From positions 62,001 to 126,000 of the forward strand of contig NW_026960614.1 in the NCBI RefSeq assembly GCF_021018805.1: a DNA stretch of 64,000 bases, given 5' to 3'. This DNA comes from Prinia subflava. Taxonomy: Eukaryota > Chordata > Aves > Passeriformes > Cisticolidae. Shown here piece by piece: positions 1 through 12,403 of this stretch. The translations under genes and the position numbers were made by a program. Every line of letters starts with the position of its first letter. Position 1 is the stretch's first letter. The notes under the pieces are model-generated. The model worked only from the letters and a program-made list of their open reading frames with translations. It ran no database searches and was not told the DNA's origin.

Positions 1-552
1 GACTGGTTTCCCTGCAACTGGACTTAAAAAGTCCAGAAGAGATACTGAACAGAAGTTTACCATATAAAGACATGCCAAATCATTGTTACATTGTGTGTCT
101 ATGACATCTATCAGGTGATCTAAAAACATGAGAAATGTCTCTGATGTTCCCTGCTTTATGTCTGTATAAGTGTCTTCTGGAGTTTCTATTGACTGAGTCA
201 ATACCAGAGCTTCACAAGCAGGATCCTCAGTGTCCCCATGATTTAGTGTCTGTAATAAGTTGACACCCTGTCTGCCATCCCTGACTGGCAAAGCCACAAA
301 CAGCTCTGCAGCCAGGGACTCCTGCTGAGCTCTTGGAGGAAGCCTCCATTCAGGCTGAGATGAAGGGTGTTCTACGTTAGAAGTGACTAAGTCTGCTTCC
401 CAGTTTAAGTCTGCTGGGTCTAAAATTAATAAATCTGAGTCACTGTCTGAGCAAGTATTATTTATGTCTGTGTTTTGGTGCATAATAGTCTTATGGTGTC
501 TCTCACGAATGTCCTGTGTGGTTGTTTTACTTTGGTGCCTGTCGGAGTCCAT
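1..552 (-). pseudogene. ERV gag fragment, open to the window edge
   Basis: The minus strand is free of stops for about 184 codons from the ATG at 550-552 to base 1; a second in-frame ATG lies at 481-483. An acidic, serine-rich N-terminal part is followed, at about 113-168, by a segment with the spacing of the retroviral capsid major homology region (I-x-Q-G-x-x-E-x-F-x-x-F-x-x-x-L). This fits Gag of a class II-type ERV. The reading continues off the left edge, so length and intactness are unknown. The first ATG sits in sequence that also begins the LTR-like repeat to the right, so the real start is uncertain. No pol is visible. In context it lies in the presumed first intron of MSN. Confidence 0.55.
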
Positions 553-1855
553 GTTTCCATGGATCCTCCACAGAGAGTGAAAAGTACAGAGATGGAATTA
601 AAACCTTTAGAAAAATTAGAATATATAAAAGCTTTAAATGCACAAAGTAGAAATCTAACCCTTAGCTTTAAGCTTTACATGCCCTAAGTCCTAGTACAGT
701 GTAGAAGGACACAGCTTCAAGCTTAGTGATAGAGTACAGACATAACAAAAATAGAGTAGGGTACTGTTTATAATTTTTAGTATGAGTTTTATGTACAACA
801 AGGTAGAACCTTATGCTAGTAAGACAGAGTTTTACGTTAATAGATATGCTTTGTGCGTAGGTTTTGACGCTGATTTTCGTAGTTTTATGAACTTTAGAAT
901 TGTACCTAGATTGGTTAGTGTGTAGATAAAAAATATGAATATGCATTTTGCAATTTGGGATAAAAAGCCTCAGGGTTGGAGGTGGAGGCATCGATTGATT
1001 GATCAATTCGATCCATCGATCCAACCTCCATTCTCTGCAACCTGAGGAACGATCCTTGAAAGGGAGCCGAGACGGGATTTTAAGGTATTATACATCGCGG
1101 TCCCCGCTCCAAGGGACCTGGGCCCCGGGGTTCCCCCTTTTCCCCTGTAGCACTTGCTACCGGAGCGCTGGTCGGGACAGCCGGAGACTCAGCATGGGGA
1201 GGGACCCCGGGGCCCCACTGCCCTCACATTCCCCCGGACGGGAACCCTGCGCGGCTCGGGCCCTCCAACTGCCCTCAGGAACCCTGTGCGGCTCGGGCCC
1301 CCACTGCCCTCGGGAACCCTGCGCGGCTCGGGCCCCCACTGCCCTCGCGATCCCCCGGACGGGAGCTCTGTGCGGTTCGGGATTTCCCGTTGTGTCCGCG
1401 TCCCTGTGGTTGAGGGCTCTGTGTGGGTTCGGAATTTCGGGGTCCCTTTTGTTGCCATGATCCCTGCGGCTGAGATCCCTGTCTGAAAATTGTGATCGAT
1501 TCCTCTCTGTTAGTGTGATCCCAGCGATTGAAAATGCTGGCAGTAATAAGAGGTTGCTTTACCCTGAGGCTGTAAATGATATGCTTTGCCTATAATCTTA
1601 TTAGAGCTTTGATTGTTAGGAATTCTGTGCTTTGTTCGCTGTTTCATTAGAGTTGTGTGTGTTAAGATTTCTATGCTTTGGTTATTGTCTTGTTTAGACT
1701 TTGTTTGCCTAGGTTTATAATTGATTGTAGAATAAGGCCGCTCTCAGAACTTTTATGCCTTCAGATATGTGCTTTTGTATAAATAAACTACTTTATTTAG
1801 ATACTAAGATGTGGTAAGACCTTTTAGAGACTTTATACCCGTACCCGACCTAGGC
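540..1855 (+). repeat. Long LTR (about 1.3 kb), family A copy 1
   Basis: This copy is homologous over its whole length to the solo LTR at 37857-39095. It starts TGTCGGAGTCC and ends near ACCTAGGCA. A TATA-like GGATAAAAAG lies at about 958 and an AATAAA at about 1790, which favours plus orientation with a long R-U5 region. That region is very GC-rich (about 1080-1460) and holds a short tandem repeat. No matching TSD was found, so the right border is approximate and the copy may be truncated or rearranged. The gag frame to its left runs on the opposite strand. Confidence 0.6.
1239..1346 (+). repeat. GC-rich tandem repeat, about 3 units of 34-36 bp
   Basis: Within the family A LTR, three consecutive units each contain GGAACCCTG, GCGGCTCGGG and CACTGCCCTC. 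The related LTR at 38.6 kb has only diverged short repeats at this place. The array has expanded inside a GC-rich R-U5 region. Confidence 0.6.
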
Positions 1856-1997
1856 ACTCAATAGTTTTTGAAGTGAAGGACTAGCATAGCAACAAAGAAA
1901 GTATGTCACCTCAGTATTATAGCAAAGAATAAGTTACAGTCCAGCTTCTGTAACAAAATCAGCACAATGGAGCTGCAGGCTGGAGGACTAAGACATC

Positions 1998-2960
1998 TGT
2001 CGTGGTTGCGGGAGGAGGTCAATTTTTCCAGGGGGATGTGAGCAGGCCAATCAGTGATCAGCTTTTCTGCTGGCACCTGGATTGGTCACTCGGAGGTTTA
2101 GACACGCCTCTGAGGACACAAAGAGTTAAAAGCAGGACTCCAGGGGGGGGTTTGGCCTCTTTTGGGTTCTGGTTTCAGCAGTAGAAACATCTCTTCTCCC
2201 CTGCTCAGCTCTGGGCTGAGTGGGGGAGGGGGAAGCCACGTGGCCGGGCTCAGGACAACCACGCAGTGGAACTAAAGTGGATACAGCTGCCCCTGCTTTT
2301 GCTACAGTGACTGGCACTTGAAGAGTGGAGCGAGCAGAGAAGAGAGGGGGAGGGTGAGGTGGCGCCCTCTGCCCTCAGGGGAGACCTGCTCTCAGAACCT
2401 CGGCCCCTGGGTAAAAAGGGGGAGAGCTCGGCATGCAAGTATCCTTAAAAGAGCCCTGTATGCAGCTTCAGACTATGGACAGCGGTGAGAGCGCTGGACA
2501 TAGGAAAAAGAGAGTGTCACCCTGGCAGACTTCTCCGGGCAGTGCCACGGGTGACATGGAAACACATAAGGGGTGGACCCGTGTTTTCTGAGGAACAGTC
2601 TGTGGTGTGAGAGAGACTCCTCTCTCCCTTGCTGAATTGAAGATTGGTTTGTTTGGGTTTTTTTTGAGTGGTGATTGTTTGATCTAAAACCCAAAGGTTT
2701 GGTCTGTGAAGAGTAATGTGTGGGGGGTGGAAACTGGGAGAAGAGATGTTCTGAGAAGTTTTTTATTTCTGTCTCTGTGTGTGTTTAAGAGTTTTTCTGT
2801 CTCTGTTCTTATGTAATGTAATAAATTTTTGGTGGTTTTTTTTGTTTTCAAGATTTAAGCCTGCTCTGCTCTGTTCCTGATCACATCCCACAGTAGTTGT
2901 TAGGGAAAAAAACATATATTCATGGGTGCATTAACATCTGGCCAGTGCCAACCCGTGACA
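1998..2960 (+). repeat. Solo LTR with 5-bp TSD (ACATC)
   Basis: The 963-bp element begins TGTCGTGG and ends CCGTGACA, so its tips are short inverted repeats (TGTC/GACA). It is flanked by the direct repeat ACATC at 1993-1997 and 2961-2965. An AATAAA at about 2820 near the right end indicates plus orientation. A 5-bp TSD fits ERVL-like or other class III elements. There is no internal coding sequence, so this is a solo LTR. Confidence 0.75.
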
Positions 2961-2965
2961 ACATC

Positions 2966-4034
2966 ACTTATCAAAATGTTTTCTTGGCTTAGTGATAAAG
3001 CATTTTATGGTGTTGAATTATAACACTCTTCAAGCCTTCCACAGTCCCAACCATGGACTTGGAGCTTCCTGACATTTTTAGTAATACTAGTCTTTTCTGA
3101 CCCCATTGTTCAAATTACCAGTAACCTTAGAGTTTTTGAGGCAGGTCACAAAATGAGCAGTCACGTCTAACAGTTCATACAGCAGCTTCTGGTTGTCTAG
3201 GGGACTGTGAATAGTGAAGTGATAGAACATAATGATTTTACTGCTCTCTGCTTCCAGTATCTCACCAATGCAAACAAATTCACATGTTGAGTATGCCTTA
3301 GTGAAAATTACAGATACTGCAACAAAAATCCAGTTGCTCAAACAGCACATTTTCAGTAACAGAAGAAACCAGGTTTCTCAACTTTAGGCAAGCTCAGATC
3401 CTGATTTTTCACTGTAGGAGGATAACTGTAGCCACAGAACACTGAATATGGACAGAGCCTGGATTCAGTACACCTTGGCTGAAACTTTCATTGTCTATCC
3501 AAAAAAACAAATGAAGTTAACCAGTCACTTTTTCAAAAGCAGTTTTATGGTTCCTTAATACTGAGATACACGTAGGAACAAATGAAATAAACAAGATGTT
3601 GGCAAAACAGTTATTGATGCTTAAGCTTTCAATCTCATCTCACAGACCATAGACATTTCTTAACATTCGGATGTAACATACAGTAGTATCAAACAACACG
3701 CTAGAGAAGCAACACCCTTCTTATGCCTGCTGTGCAGTCTCCATTAATGACTGCTGTCAAAACTTAGAGGAACATATGAACAAAATGAGTAATATAATCT
3801 AGTGACATCCTAAAGAATAACTGTTGATTTTAAAAACAAAACACACACAAACCATACACCAAACCAAACATGTCACAATATTTTTATTGCTTAGACACTG
3901 AGTATTCTATTATCTCAGCTGTGCTATAAGCTACAATATAAACAAGTTTCTTTCCATCTTTCCAGCTTTCCAGGCAATTTTGCTTTCTTGAAGATCTGTT
4001 ATAGCAGTCAGAGAGTAATTAGGTTAACCAAGTT
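2966..4034. other. Unique-looking sequence, presumed MSN intron 1
   Basis: AT-rich DNA with no recognised gene or repeat. An 87-codon minus-strand open stretch at 3087-3350 resembles no family I know, and splice and promoter signals are not convincing. Confidence 0.4.
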
Positions 4035-4790
4035 ACTGGGTGCTACTGAAAGGCATTTAAAGGACATTAAAATATTTAGAAGACAATGCAGTCATCAGGC
4101 ACAGCCAACATGGGCTCATGAAGGGAAAGCCATAACTAATTTGGTATCCTTCTACAATAAGGTCACCCACTCAATGGATGAAGGAAAGGTCGTGGATGTA
4201 GTTTTTCAGTATTATAGTAAAGCTTTTGATACTGTCTCTCACAGCATCCTTCTGGACAAGTTGTTCAGTGGCAAGATAAGGAAGTTCAAAGTGTATTGGA
4301 TGAAGAACCAGTGGCAGCAGGGCTCAGAGGGCTGCAGGGAAGGGGGCTGTCTGGCTGGCAACCAGTCACCAGTGATGTTCCCTAGGTCTCCATGATAGGG
4401 CCAGTGCGGCTCAGTGTTTTTATCAATGATTTGGATTGCAGGAGCTGAAAGCACCATTAGCAAAGGAACTGACAATACCAGCACTGGCTGTGCTGTTGAC
4501 TGTCTCAAGGGACACAAGGTCTTTCAAAGTCATCTAGATAAATCAAAGCATGATTGACCAGTGGCATAAAATTAAAAAAAAACAAATGCCAGATTCTGCA
4601 CGTGGAGCACAGTAATACCAGGCACAAGTCCAAACTGGGAGAGAAGTGGCAGGAGAGTAGCCCTGCAGAAAGGGATCTGAGAGTGCTGGCCAGCAGCAGG
4701 CCCAAGAGGAGCCAGCACTGTGCCCTTGTAGACAAGAGGGCAAAACACACCCTGGAGGGCATCAAACACAGCCAGTCCAAAGAGATTATC
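4035..4790 (+). repeat. CR1 LINE fragment (reverse transcriptase region to 3' part)
   Basis: This stretch aligns by eye with the CR1 copy at 41.1-42.6 kb. It includes the reverse transcriptase block in which an S-K-A-F-D-T-V-S-H-S-I-L motif is readable at about 4215-4255, and the downstream part ending in the CCTGGAGGGCATCA region. The frame is broken by indels and stops, so it is a dead, 5'-truncated copy. Confidence 0.85.
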
Positions 4791-4849
4791 TTCATTAAAG
4801 TATCTACTTAATGATCTGTAAACAAATCCTTACTTTTAATATGTATGTA

Positions 4850-5530
4850 TGTCTTGGGTTGAAAAATGTAAGCAAAAATGTGTACTCTATTTTCATCTGT
4901 TGAAACCCATTGGGAGATAATGTTCTTCTCTCCTGCTCCATCCATCCTACTCCAGCAACCATCCTCCTCCGAGGGACATCACCTGTGAATGGGCCATTCA
5001 AGGCCTCTCACATGACTGACAACATTACTTCATTCTATTGTGACATGCTCCACTCAGTGGGAGGAGCCAAAGCCTTTCCACCAGCATAAAACCTGCAATC
5101 CCAAACACTAATGCAGCTGGTTTTCCACTGAATCCTTGGAGGAAGACCGGACCCATCTCGCCAGCACTGGACCCTTTTCTTTTCTCTACAGAATCATCTC
5201 TACTTCACAGAATAACACCTGTTACTCCAGGAAGACTTATTTGGACTGCTTCCAACCTTGACAACAGGGTGTCAAGTCATATCTCTGTCAGGGTTCTCTA
5301 GGACTTTTGTTGGTTTGCTTGTTTCTTTGGGGTTTTTTTGTACTACTGCATTTGTATTTTTTTATATATATATTCCTAGTAAACACTGTTATTCCTATTC
5401 CCATATTTTTGCCTGAAAGCTCCTAATTGCAAAATTGTAATAATTTGGAGGGAGGGGGGGTTTTACATTCTCCATTCCAAGGGAAACTCCAGTTTCCTCT
5501 GACAGATACCTGTCTTTCCAAACCAAGACA
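4850..5530 (+). repeat. Solo LTR, family B copy 1, TSD ATGTA
   Basis: It begins TGTCTTGGGTTG and ends AACCAAGACA, with inverted tips. The direct repeat ATGTA at 4845-4849 and 5531-5535 is a 5-bp TSD. Two more copies of this family, both on the plus strand, are at 35.85 and 43.09 kb. No internal sequence is present. Confidence 0.85.
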
Positions 5531-6063
5531 ATGTACAAATCCCTCCTTCTCTATAATTTCCAACTAATAGGACTAGCAGGATTCTTTTCATATAAGGTGT
5601 ATTGGACCACCAAGTATTGTGTGGGTTTTGCATTACCACTTTTTTACTGGGCAACCTGATATTGCTTGAATTTGTCAGCAGTGGAACTGCCTTATTTCTT
5701 ACAGTGTGCCTTCAGAAACATTTGCTGACATTCTGCAAGTCCTGTAGACTACAATTGTCAGGAAAATATCAAGTTCTGAATTTTAACAGAGAAAAAAAAA
5801 ATATACACAACCAAAACCCTCTTGTCCATCCAGAAAACTGCCTGAAAAGACATTTAGCATATAGATGAACTAATTTTTTTTTCTCTCTGAGTATACTGTT
5901 CTGGAAAAGTGAATTAAAAAATAAAATCTATGCCATATTTATATTTTTAGAGACATTATGAATGAAAAGCCACACCTCTGGGGGATAGAAGATATCAAGC
6001 ATCTTGACACTTCATTCTAGTAATTTCTCTGGCAGCTCAGTTTTTGCACTGTAACCAAGCACA

Positions 6064-6120
6064 ATGGAATTCTGGGCTAAATTTTTCCTTGCCAAGGAAA
6101 AATTTAGCCCAGAATTCCAT
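6064..6120. repeat. Perfect 57-nt palindrome (28-bp arms, 1-nt centre)
   Basis: The arm at 6064-6091 starts ATGGAATTCTGGGC. The arm at 6093-6120 is its exact reverse complement, with only base 6092 between them. Such a structure can extrude a cruciform or fold as a hairpin RNA. Confidence 0.95.
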
Positions 6121-6378
6121 TAGTTAGCCTAGAATTCTATGCTTTATTAGCCTATGTTATATAAAACCAAATACATTTATTAAATGCTGTGACTAAGTGA
6201 TTGATCAGATTGCAATGGCAGGTTTTTCCTGTACTAAGTCACTTCACCACCAGAACTAGATTCCAAATCAAGAGAGGAAAAAATGCTCTGATAAGGCCCT
6301 ACAAAGGGAAATAGTACAAATCAGTGATATACATACAGACAAGAATAGTTCATGGCTGCAGAAAGTCATCAGTTTACA

Positions 6379-6425
6379 GCTGGACTCAAAGGTCTTTTTC
6401 AACCAAACTGATTCTATGATTCCAC
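6379..6425 (+). repeat. CR1 3'-terminal fragment
   Basis: The sequence runs from CTGGACTCAAAGGTC through CCAACCAAACTG to GATTCTATGATTCC. This is the typical CR1 end, which finishes in a short ATTCTATGAT repeat. Only the tail remains. Confidence 0.6.
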
Positions 6426-9400
6426 CTCAAGAACATAGGAAGGCATACAATGGCAGAATAACTGTTCTCTAATATGTTACATGCAAAGTTCTCCAATATC
6501 AACTTAACAACTCCACTGCCCCCACCAAAAAAAAAAAAAGACAATGAAAAATACAAGCAAGTTTTTACCGTATTCACACTCCAGGACAGTAAAATTCTGT
6601 CTCCTGAGAAGCCTTACTCTAGGAAACAAACAAGCTGGCAAAGAGAACTAGAAATTTGCAAGAATACAGCTCAGTCTGGATCACAAATACCATGGCACTT
6701 GATTCACTGTTTCAGGTATTCTTTCTGAACTCTTCTGAGATTTCATCTTACTCTACACAGAATCTCAGCTGGCAGAGAAAGGAATGTCTCTTCCCCCTTC
6801 TAGTCCATCAACTCATTCTTGCCCAATTACGTGTTTCTCTACAGAGCTGATCAGATTCAGAGCTTTTTTCATTCATTCCTCCTTTAGGGCACTCCTGTGC
6901 CCTCGTCCATAGCTATTCATCAACCAGCAACAGCCAAAGGGAAAGAGGCCTAGCATGGCCAAGTACTCCTATTCCTTAGCCTGACAATAGGATGCGAACT
7001 GGTCAACGTTCTTTCATACACAGTTTGTATTTTTCAATAGGTTCCTCAGAACAACCACTGCAGCCTCAGAGATGTTAAAGCAACTAGGAAAAAGCATTCT
7101 GCAGGAGTCATGCCTTTAAAAACATCTTCAAATAGTGGGGTTTTCCCCATTTAAGTTCAACAAGCTGCTATACAAAGGTGAGGAGTTTCTGACTGCCCCA
7201 CTACTGCACTAGAGGACCACACATTCATAGAAGTGAATATATCCTTTCACAGCTGCACAGGAAGGAAGCAGCACTAGATCATCTACCTATTGATAGCCAC
7301 AGTTGCTGCAGCCATAATTGTCTCTTGTCAATATAAAGCCCAAACCTCTGCAATTTCAGGTTCTAAACCCCCAAACAGTTGTAGATGATCCTGTGGTCTT
7401 ATAACCACCAAGCCTGCCAGTGACTGTCTCTTCTTACCTCCCCACCAAGTATTTGCTTTAAACATTACTTCAAGAGTCAACATTAGCTACTGCACTCAGA
7501 AGGGTGGGTTTTATGTCCACAACTTCCAAAACACTTAAATGCTCCACCTAGAAACAGCCACAGGAATGTTACAAAGAGATGTGCTTGAAAGAGTAGCCTT
7601 CCATCAACCTAGAGACTTCAGCCTAGTTTGTAAGTTTCAGATGGGATAAAAACAAACTCTTAATTCAGTATTATTGGATGCACTATGCAAATACCTGCTG
7701 TTCCCAAATATCCCTAGGAAAAAGCAAGCACTTAACTGGCTGCTTACTATTGCTCTTCATTTACATCAGTTAATTGCACTGGATTATTCCTGGGTAGAGA
7801 GAGATTTCCTCTTTTCCAATAGCGTGCCTGGATTTCCCACAGTGTGACTACAGCAGCAGAGACTCCTCGATGGAGTTTGTTTCTAGTAGAATCACTTAGC
7901 AAATAGACAAAAGGGACAGGAATGATAGAGATCCAAGAAGTTGAAATCTTGGAGCTGTTTTCAAACAAATCCCATTGTAGTTCTCAGAACAGTGATTAAG
8001 CACAGATAACAGCTTTATTGTGCAAATTCAGGGAGGCCCTCTTGCTGCACAGAAGGGGAGAAAACAAAAAAAAAAAAAAAGAAGTCAGCCAAATAAGGTT
8101 GCTTGAGCTGCACGGAGCCAGGAAAGAGTCCAGGAGATGACGCAGCCAGAGGAAGCTTTTACTCAGTTTCCTTCATACCCTGGAGCAGAGCCAGAGCCAC
8201 CTCTGTGGAGGAAGAGGGGCTTCTCTGTGGAGTAGCCATTGATCAGCAGGGACTTGGCCAGGCCAGCAGCCCCAGGAGGATGCTGTCCCCCGGCACACAC
8301 AGTGTCACAAGCAGAAAGTATTTGAATCCTTCGGTTTCAGTTCATCAATTGTCTTTCAAGCAGCTACTAGGGACTTAGTGAGCTTTTTGAGGAGAATTTT
8401 GCTTCAGACTAGACATTATACATAAAACAACTGAAACAAGTTTCCTCCAGAGGCAGAGATGCCATTTCCTTTCAAAATAAAGGAATCCATATTAAGACAT
8501 CTTATGAACCATCCTCATGAGAAAAGCAAGAATTGTAATTAAACTTCAGGGGTGACTAATCAGACAAGGTAGAATCACCCCAAGGAAAGGGCTGCAATGC
8601 CCTGAAGGTTTAAAAAAGATGCTGCTTGTAAACGTTATGGTGACAGGATATTTGCAAGAAGCGAGTGGTGATGAATCCCTGATAGGAGGCACCTCTGTCT
8701 TACAGCAGAAGCAGCAGACCTAAAGTTCTCCTTGGGCCCCTCTTATTGGGTGCGCCTCATCAACCTGCTTCTTGCTCAGCTGCCTCGGGCAACAGATCAA
8801 GAGGGTAAAAATTAAATTAAGGACTCAACTAAGACATTTAATCTTCTAAAACCTCTTGTATGATAAGCACTCTTAGACGTAACACTGTCACCTTGAAGTT
8901 TTGTAAACTGGATCATGACTACCAATTCAGATCAGGCACTTGGAACAGCTCTTGCTCACAACAGTGTAAAACCACTATAACTGATGGGTTTTGCCCAGTC
9001 AAGCTCAGGGCTTGCCATAAGAAGAGAAAGGAAGATTTCACCAGTATGTAAAAGCAAAGTGAATGTTTGTATATCATCAATGGTGTACTTTAAAATCCCT
9101 TTTTAACTTTAATATAGAATGCCTAAAAGTACCAAACAGAAGCTTTTGCTCACTGTCAGGCTTAATTGCTTCATCTGACATGAAGTAAAACCTTGCTATT
9201 CTTGCAGAACCTAGGAACCAAGCAGTTGAATACAATATAAGCTAGGCTGCAAAGGCCTTTCCTGTTTTGCAGGTTTAAAGCTACAGATAATTCACTGCTT
9301 ACCAGTTTCAGTAGTTTACCTGGTTCCACTGTAAACACAGCATGTTTTAGCTATTGTTGCTTCTGAAGTACAAAGTCATCTGAAATTCACCAACAGGGGA

Positions 9401-12400
9401 CACTTCTGTATAAAGAAAGGTCTTTGGGAGCATTCAAACACACTTCTTTACAGCAAGTCATATAGCTGATGGCATTAGAAGAAACATATAATGGATTGAG
9501 TTTGCCTAACAAGTTAGCACACATGTCAAACTTGGATCAGTGTCACCAAGATTCCCAAGTTGTACTGAGTGAGGAAAGGAAGACAGCACAAATGGGTCAG
9601 TCATGAAATAAGACAGAAGGCATCTAGAATGCTTCTAGAGTTCCTTCATAGCACAATAGGATCAAGAGAGAAGTGCCCATCTGTTAAGGTCACAGTTTTC
9701 ATGACTTTCCCTTTTCCCTTCAAGACATCAAGCAAATTCCACAAGAGGAAAAAAAAAAGGAGAACTCTCATGCAAACAAGTGTAGCATTCTGCTCATAGT
9801 TGCCATCTTGTTGCAGCATTTGGTAGCAAGTAGCTACAGACAAGAAACTAATTAACCAGAGAGTTCTCCTGATAGACACCTCAATCTCTCAGTTACTTTT
9901 CTTCTAACCAGAACCTTCGAGTTCCAAAGAACAATGGAAAAAAAGCTTTTGAGTCCTGCTGGGAATTAGGACCATCAATTCAAACTACAGACAGGGTCCC
10001 TAAGGATCCTAATAACTATTGCTACACTTAGCTTCAAACTAAGGTATAATAAAGTTTGGACTGGTACCTTTTCCCTTAATATTTCCTAAAACTTTCTGTA
10101 TTCACGAGACTAGCTTTGATTAAAACCCTTTCTCTACAATGAGTGAAGACTGTTACCTAAAACAGAACTGCCCAAGTCCTAGTGACAGGACTGTTGAGTG
10201 CACACCTCACATGTGATGAATGCTTGTGTTTCACGTTCAGTGGCCAGTCCATTCACAAAGCCACAAATAAGCACATGCATAGGCAAAATAGTCAATGAAT
10301 CCTGATACAGAAGCCTTGCACCCATCAGTCAGGCAGAGATCAGAGCCTACTCATGGCAAATAGACTGCTGGCAACTGGAGGAGAGACTTTTCAGAGCTTG
10401 ACAATGGCTCATTTTTAGCACTCAACTACTTCCACCCTCTGCAATACAAAGCATGGGGGGAATTATATGCCCTTTTTGGTGTCTGCTTTAACTGTTCACA
10501 CTTCATAAACTTTCCAGAACACAAAATATTTAAACCAGAGCTGTATCACTAGATAAAACTGAAGGTTTCCTGTTGAGAATATGGCAGGATCAGCAGGCTG
10601 ATGCATGATGGACTTTCTATAGAGCCTACAAAGCCTCTAGCAACCAAACCCCTCCATTACATGTCACAACAGCAAATCATGTGCACTAGTTCAAAGGTTA
10701 CCAGAGTTAATCTTGGATTTTTATTAATAGTGCTACACAGCCTAGTGTGACTCATAGCAAACCTCACATAACAAAATGGAAACCTCCAGCTACACGTGCT
10801 AACATTCAGCCTAGCTTGAGGAGGTATAGAGACCCACAACTCAATAGGTTTTGCTGCTTAAGCCACGCAGCAGCATGTTTCTATAAGCCTGGTGAGATGA
10901 ATAAGAGCTACCAACCAAATAGTTTTGACACAAATGCTTTTCCTGCCCAGCCAGAACTGTTCCCTAGAACATTTCCTCCATCTGTCTTCTTCACAATGGA
11001 TTTATTTTTGTGATGAAGCCCACATAAACCTACATCTAACTGCCCAGGTTTCACCCACATTTGACCTTGATTTTTTTCCTTGATTGATGAAAGTCTCTTG
11101 CATTTTACTGTTTTGTTAATTAAGCAGTTATTAACAAATCTTAAGCTAGCACACTAGTAGTCATGTTTATTTCACACGAATAACTGATGACACAGTTATG
11201 CCAGCATATCCTGTTCCTGCAAACCAAAGATCAAGAAATAATGTTTCAAATATTATTTCAGTTGGGTCTGTAACTAGAGCAGATGGGGCAGGAAACCAAA
11301 GGCTGATACAGCAGCAGGCCTGCAGCTCTGTACTGCAACAGGCACAGACACTGGAACCACTTTCTGTAGAATCTTCAGTGTGCAATACACAGCATTACAC
11401 CAAAACACTTGCATTTCTCTATCTGCTCCAGTTTTTAAAAGCTCTGAAAGCAGAACTCCTCTGTCAAAACCAGAAAGCAACAGACTGAGAAGGTGAATCC
11501 AGCCTAGGGTGTGTCTGCGGAGGCTGCAATGAGCACCTCGAAGCCAGCGTTCAAATTCAGCCTGGTGCTGGGAACCCCACCCCGCAAGCCTCTCTTGTTC
11601 AGGATTTCTTGGACGATCCACAATAAAGTCACTAATCACGACTGTAAACTCTGGCTAAAAGGTCTCAACTGCATTTTACGCAGAAATCCCCTAACTTGTG
11701 CTATTTCTGTTAATCTTACTGAACTTGTTTCCTGTATTTTAGCTTTTTTAGTAAGTAAATCTTCACTAATCATCACTAATATTTGATGGAAGGCCTTTCT
11801 AAAGTTTAAGATAATACTGTCTTAACCTTGAAGTTTGATATCCTTTAAGATGTTGATGTTTAAATAATAATAACCATCATCTAGCTATCCATGCTATCAG
11901 AGATGGCATTTAAGACATCAGGAAAAGTAGCTGTCAATCGAATTGGCATTCATTACCTAAAGTAAAAAAATTAAACTGATAAAAGAAAAGAAAATCACGG
12001 TGGATTTCATTTCAACTTCTACTTGCATAGGGATGAGTTATTTGCATTTTTTTCTCTCCTTTATGTAAACCACAGACTCTTAGCTTAAACATTAGATTTT
12101 CTTAGGCCATTTCAGATTACTCCAGTACAAAAACATCCAGAGACTTCCAGCCTGCTCCTTCCTGTTTTATCAATGAAGGGCTGAGACCAATTCTTTTACT
12201 GCAACCAGGAGAAATTAAATGGAAAAACCCCATGCTCTTCATTAGTCACCAAACTCCAGCTGCGAGGAGAGTCAAGTATGGACTTGACTAGACTTTCTAA
12301 AGTACTAAAATTTCTTTAGCCAAGAAATACCTCGAGTCAAGTTGGGACAAGGTTCCCTGGCAACCCAAAGTGACTAACTCCAAGTTGTGCAAACCCCAAC

Positions 12401-12403
12401 TTT

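Larger units (their letters stand above)
5536..12403. other. Long stretch of unique DNA, presumed MSN intron 1
   Basis: About 6.9 kb without a recognisable exon. I looked on the minus strand for MSN exon 2 and did not see it. The only structured elements noted are the palindrome at 6064-6120, a CR1 3'-end remnant at 6379-6425, and A-runs at about 6526 and 8066. Open frames here are all under about 125 codons and look random. Confidence 0.45.

Noticed and set aside
999..1486. Open frames in the GC-rich part of the family A LTR
   Set aside because: They follow the short tandem repeat and have no counterpart in the second LTR copy.
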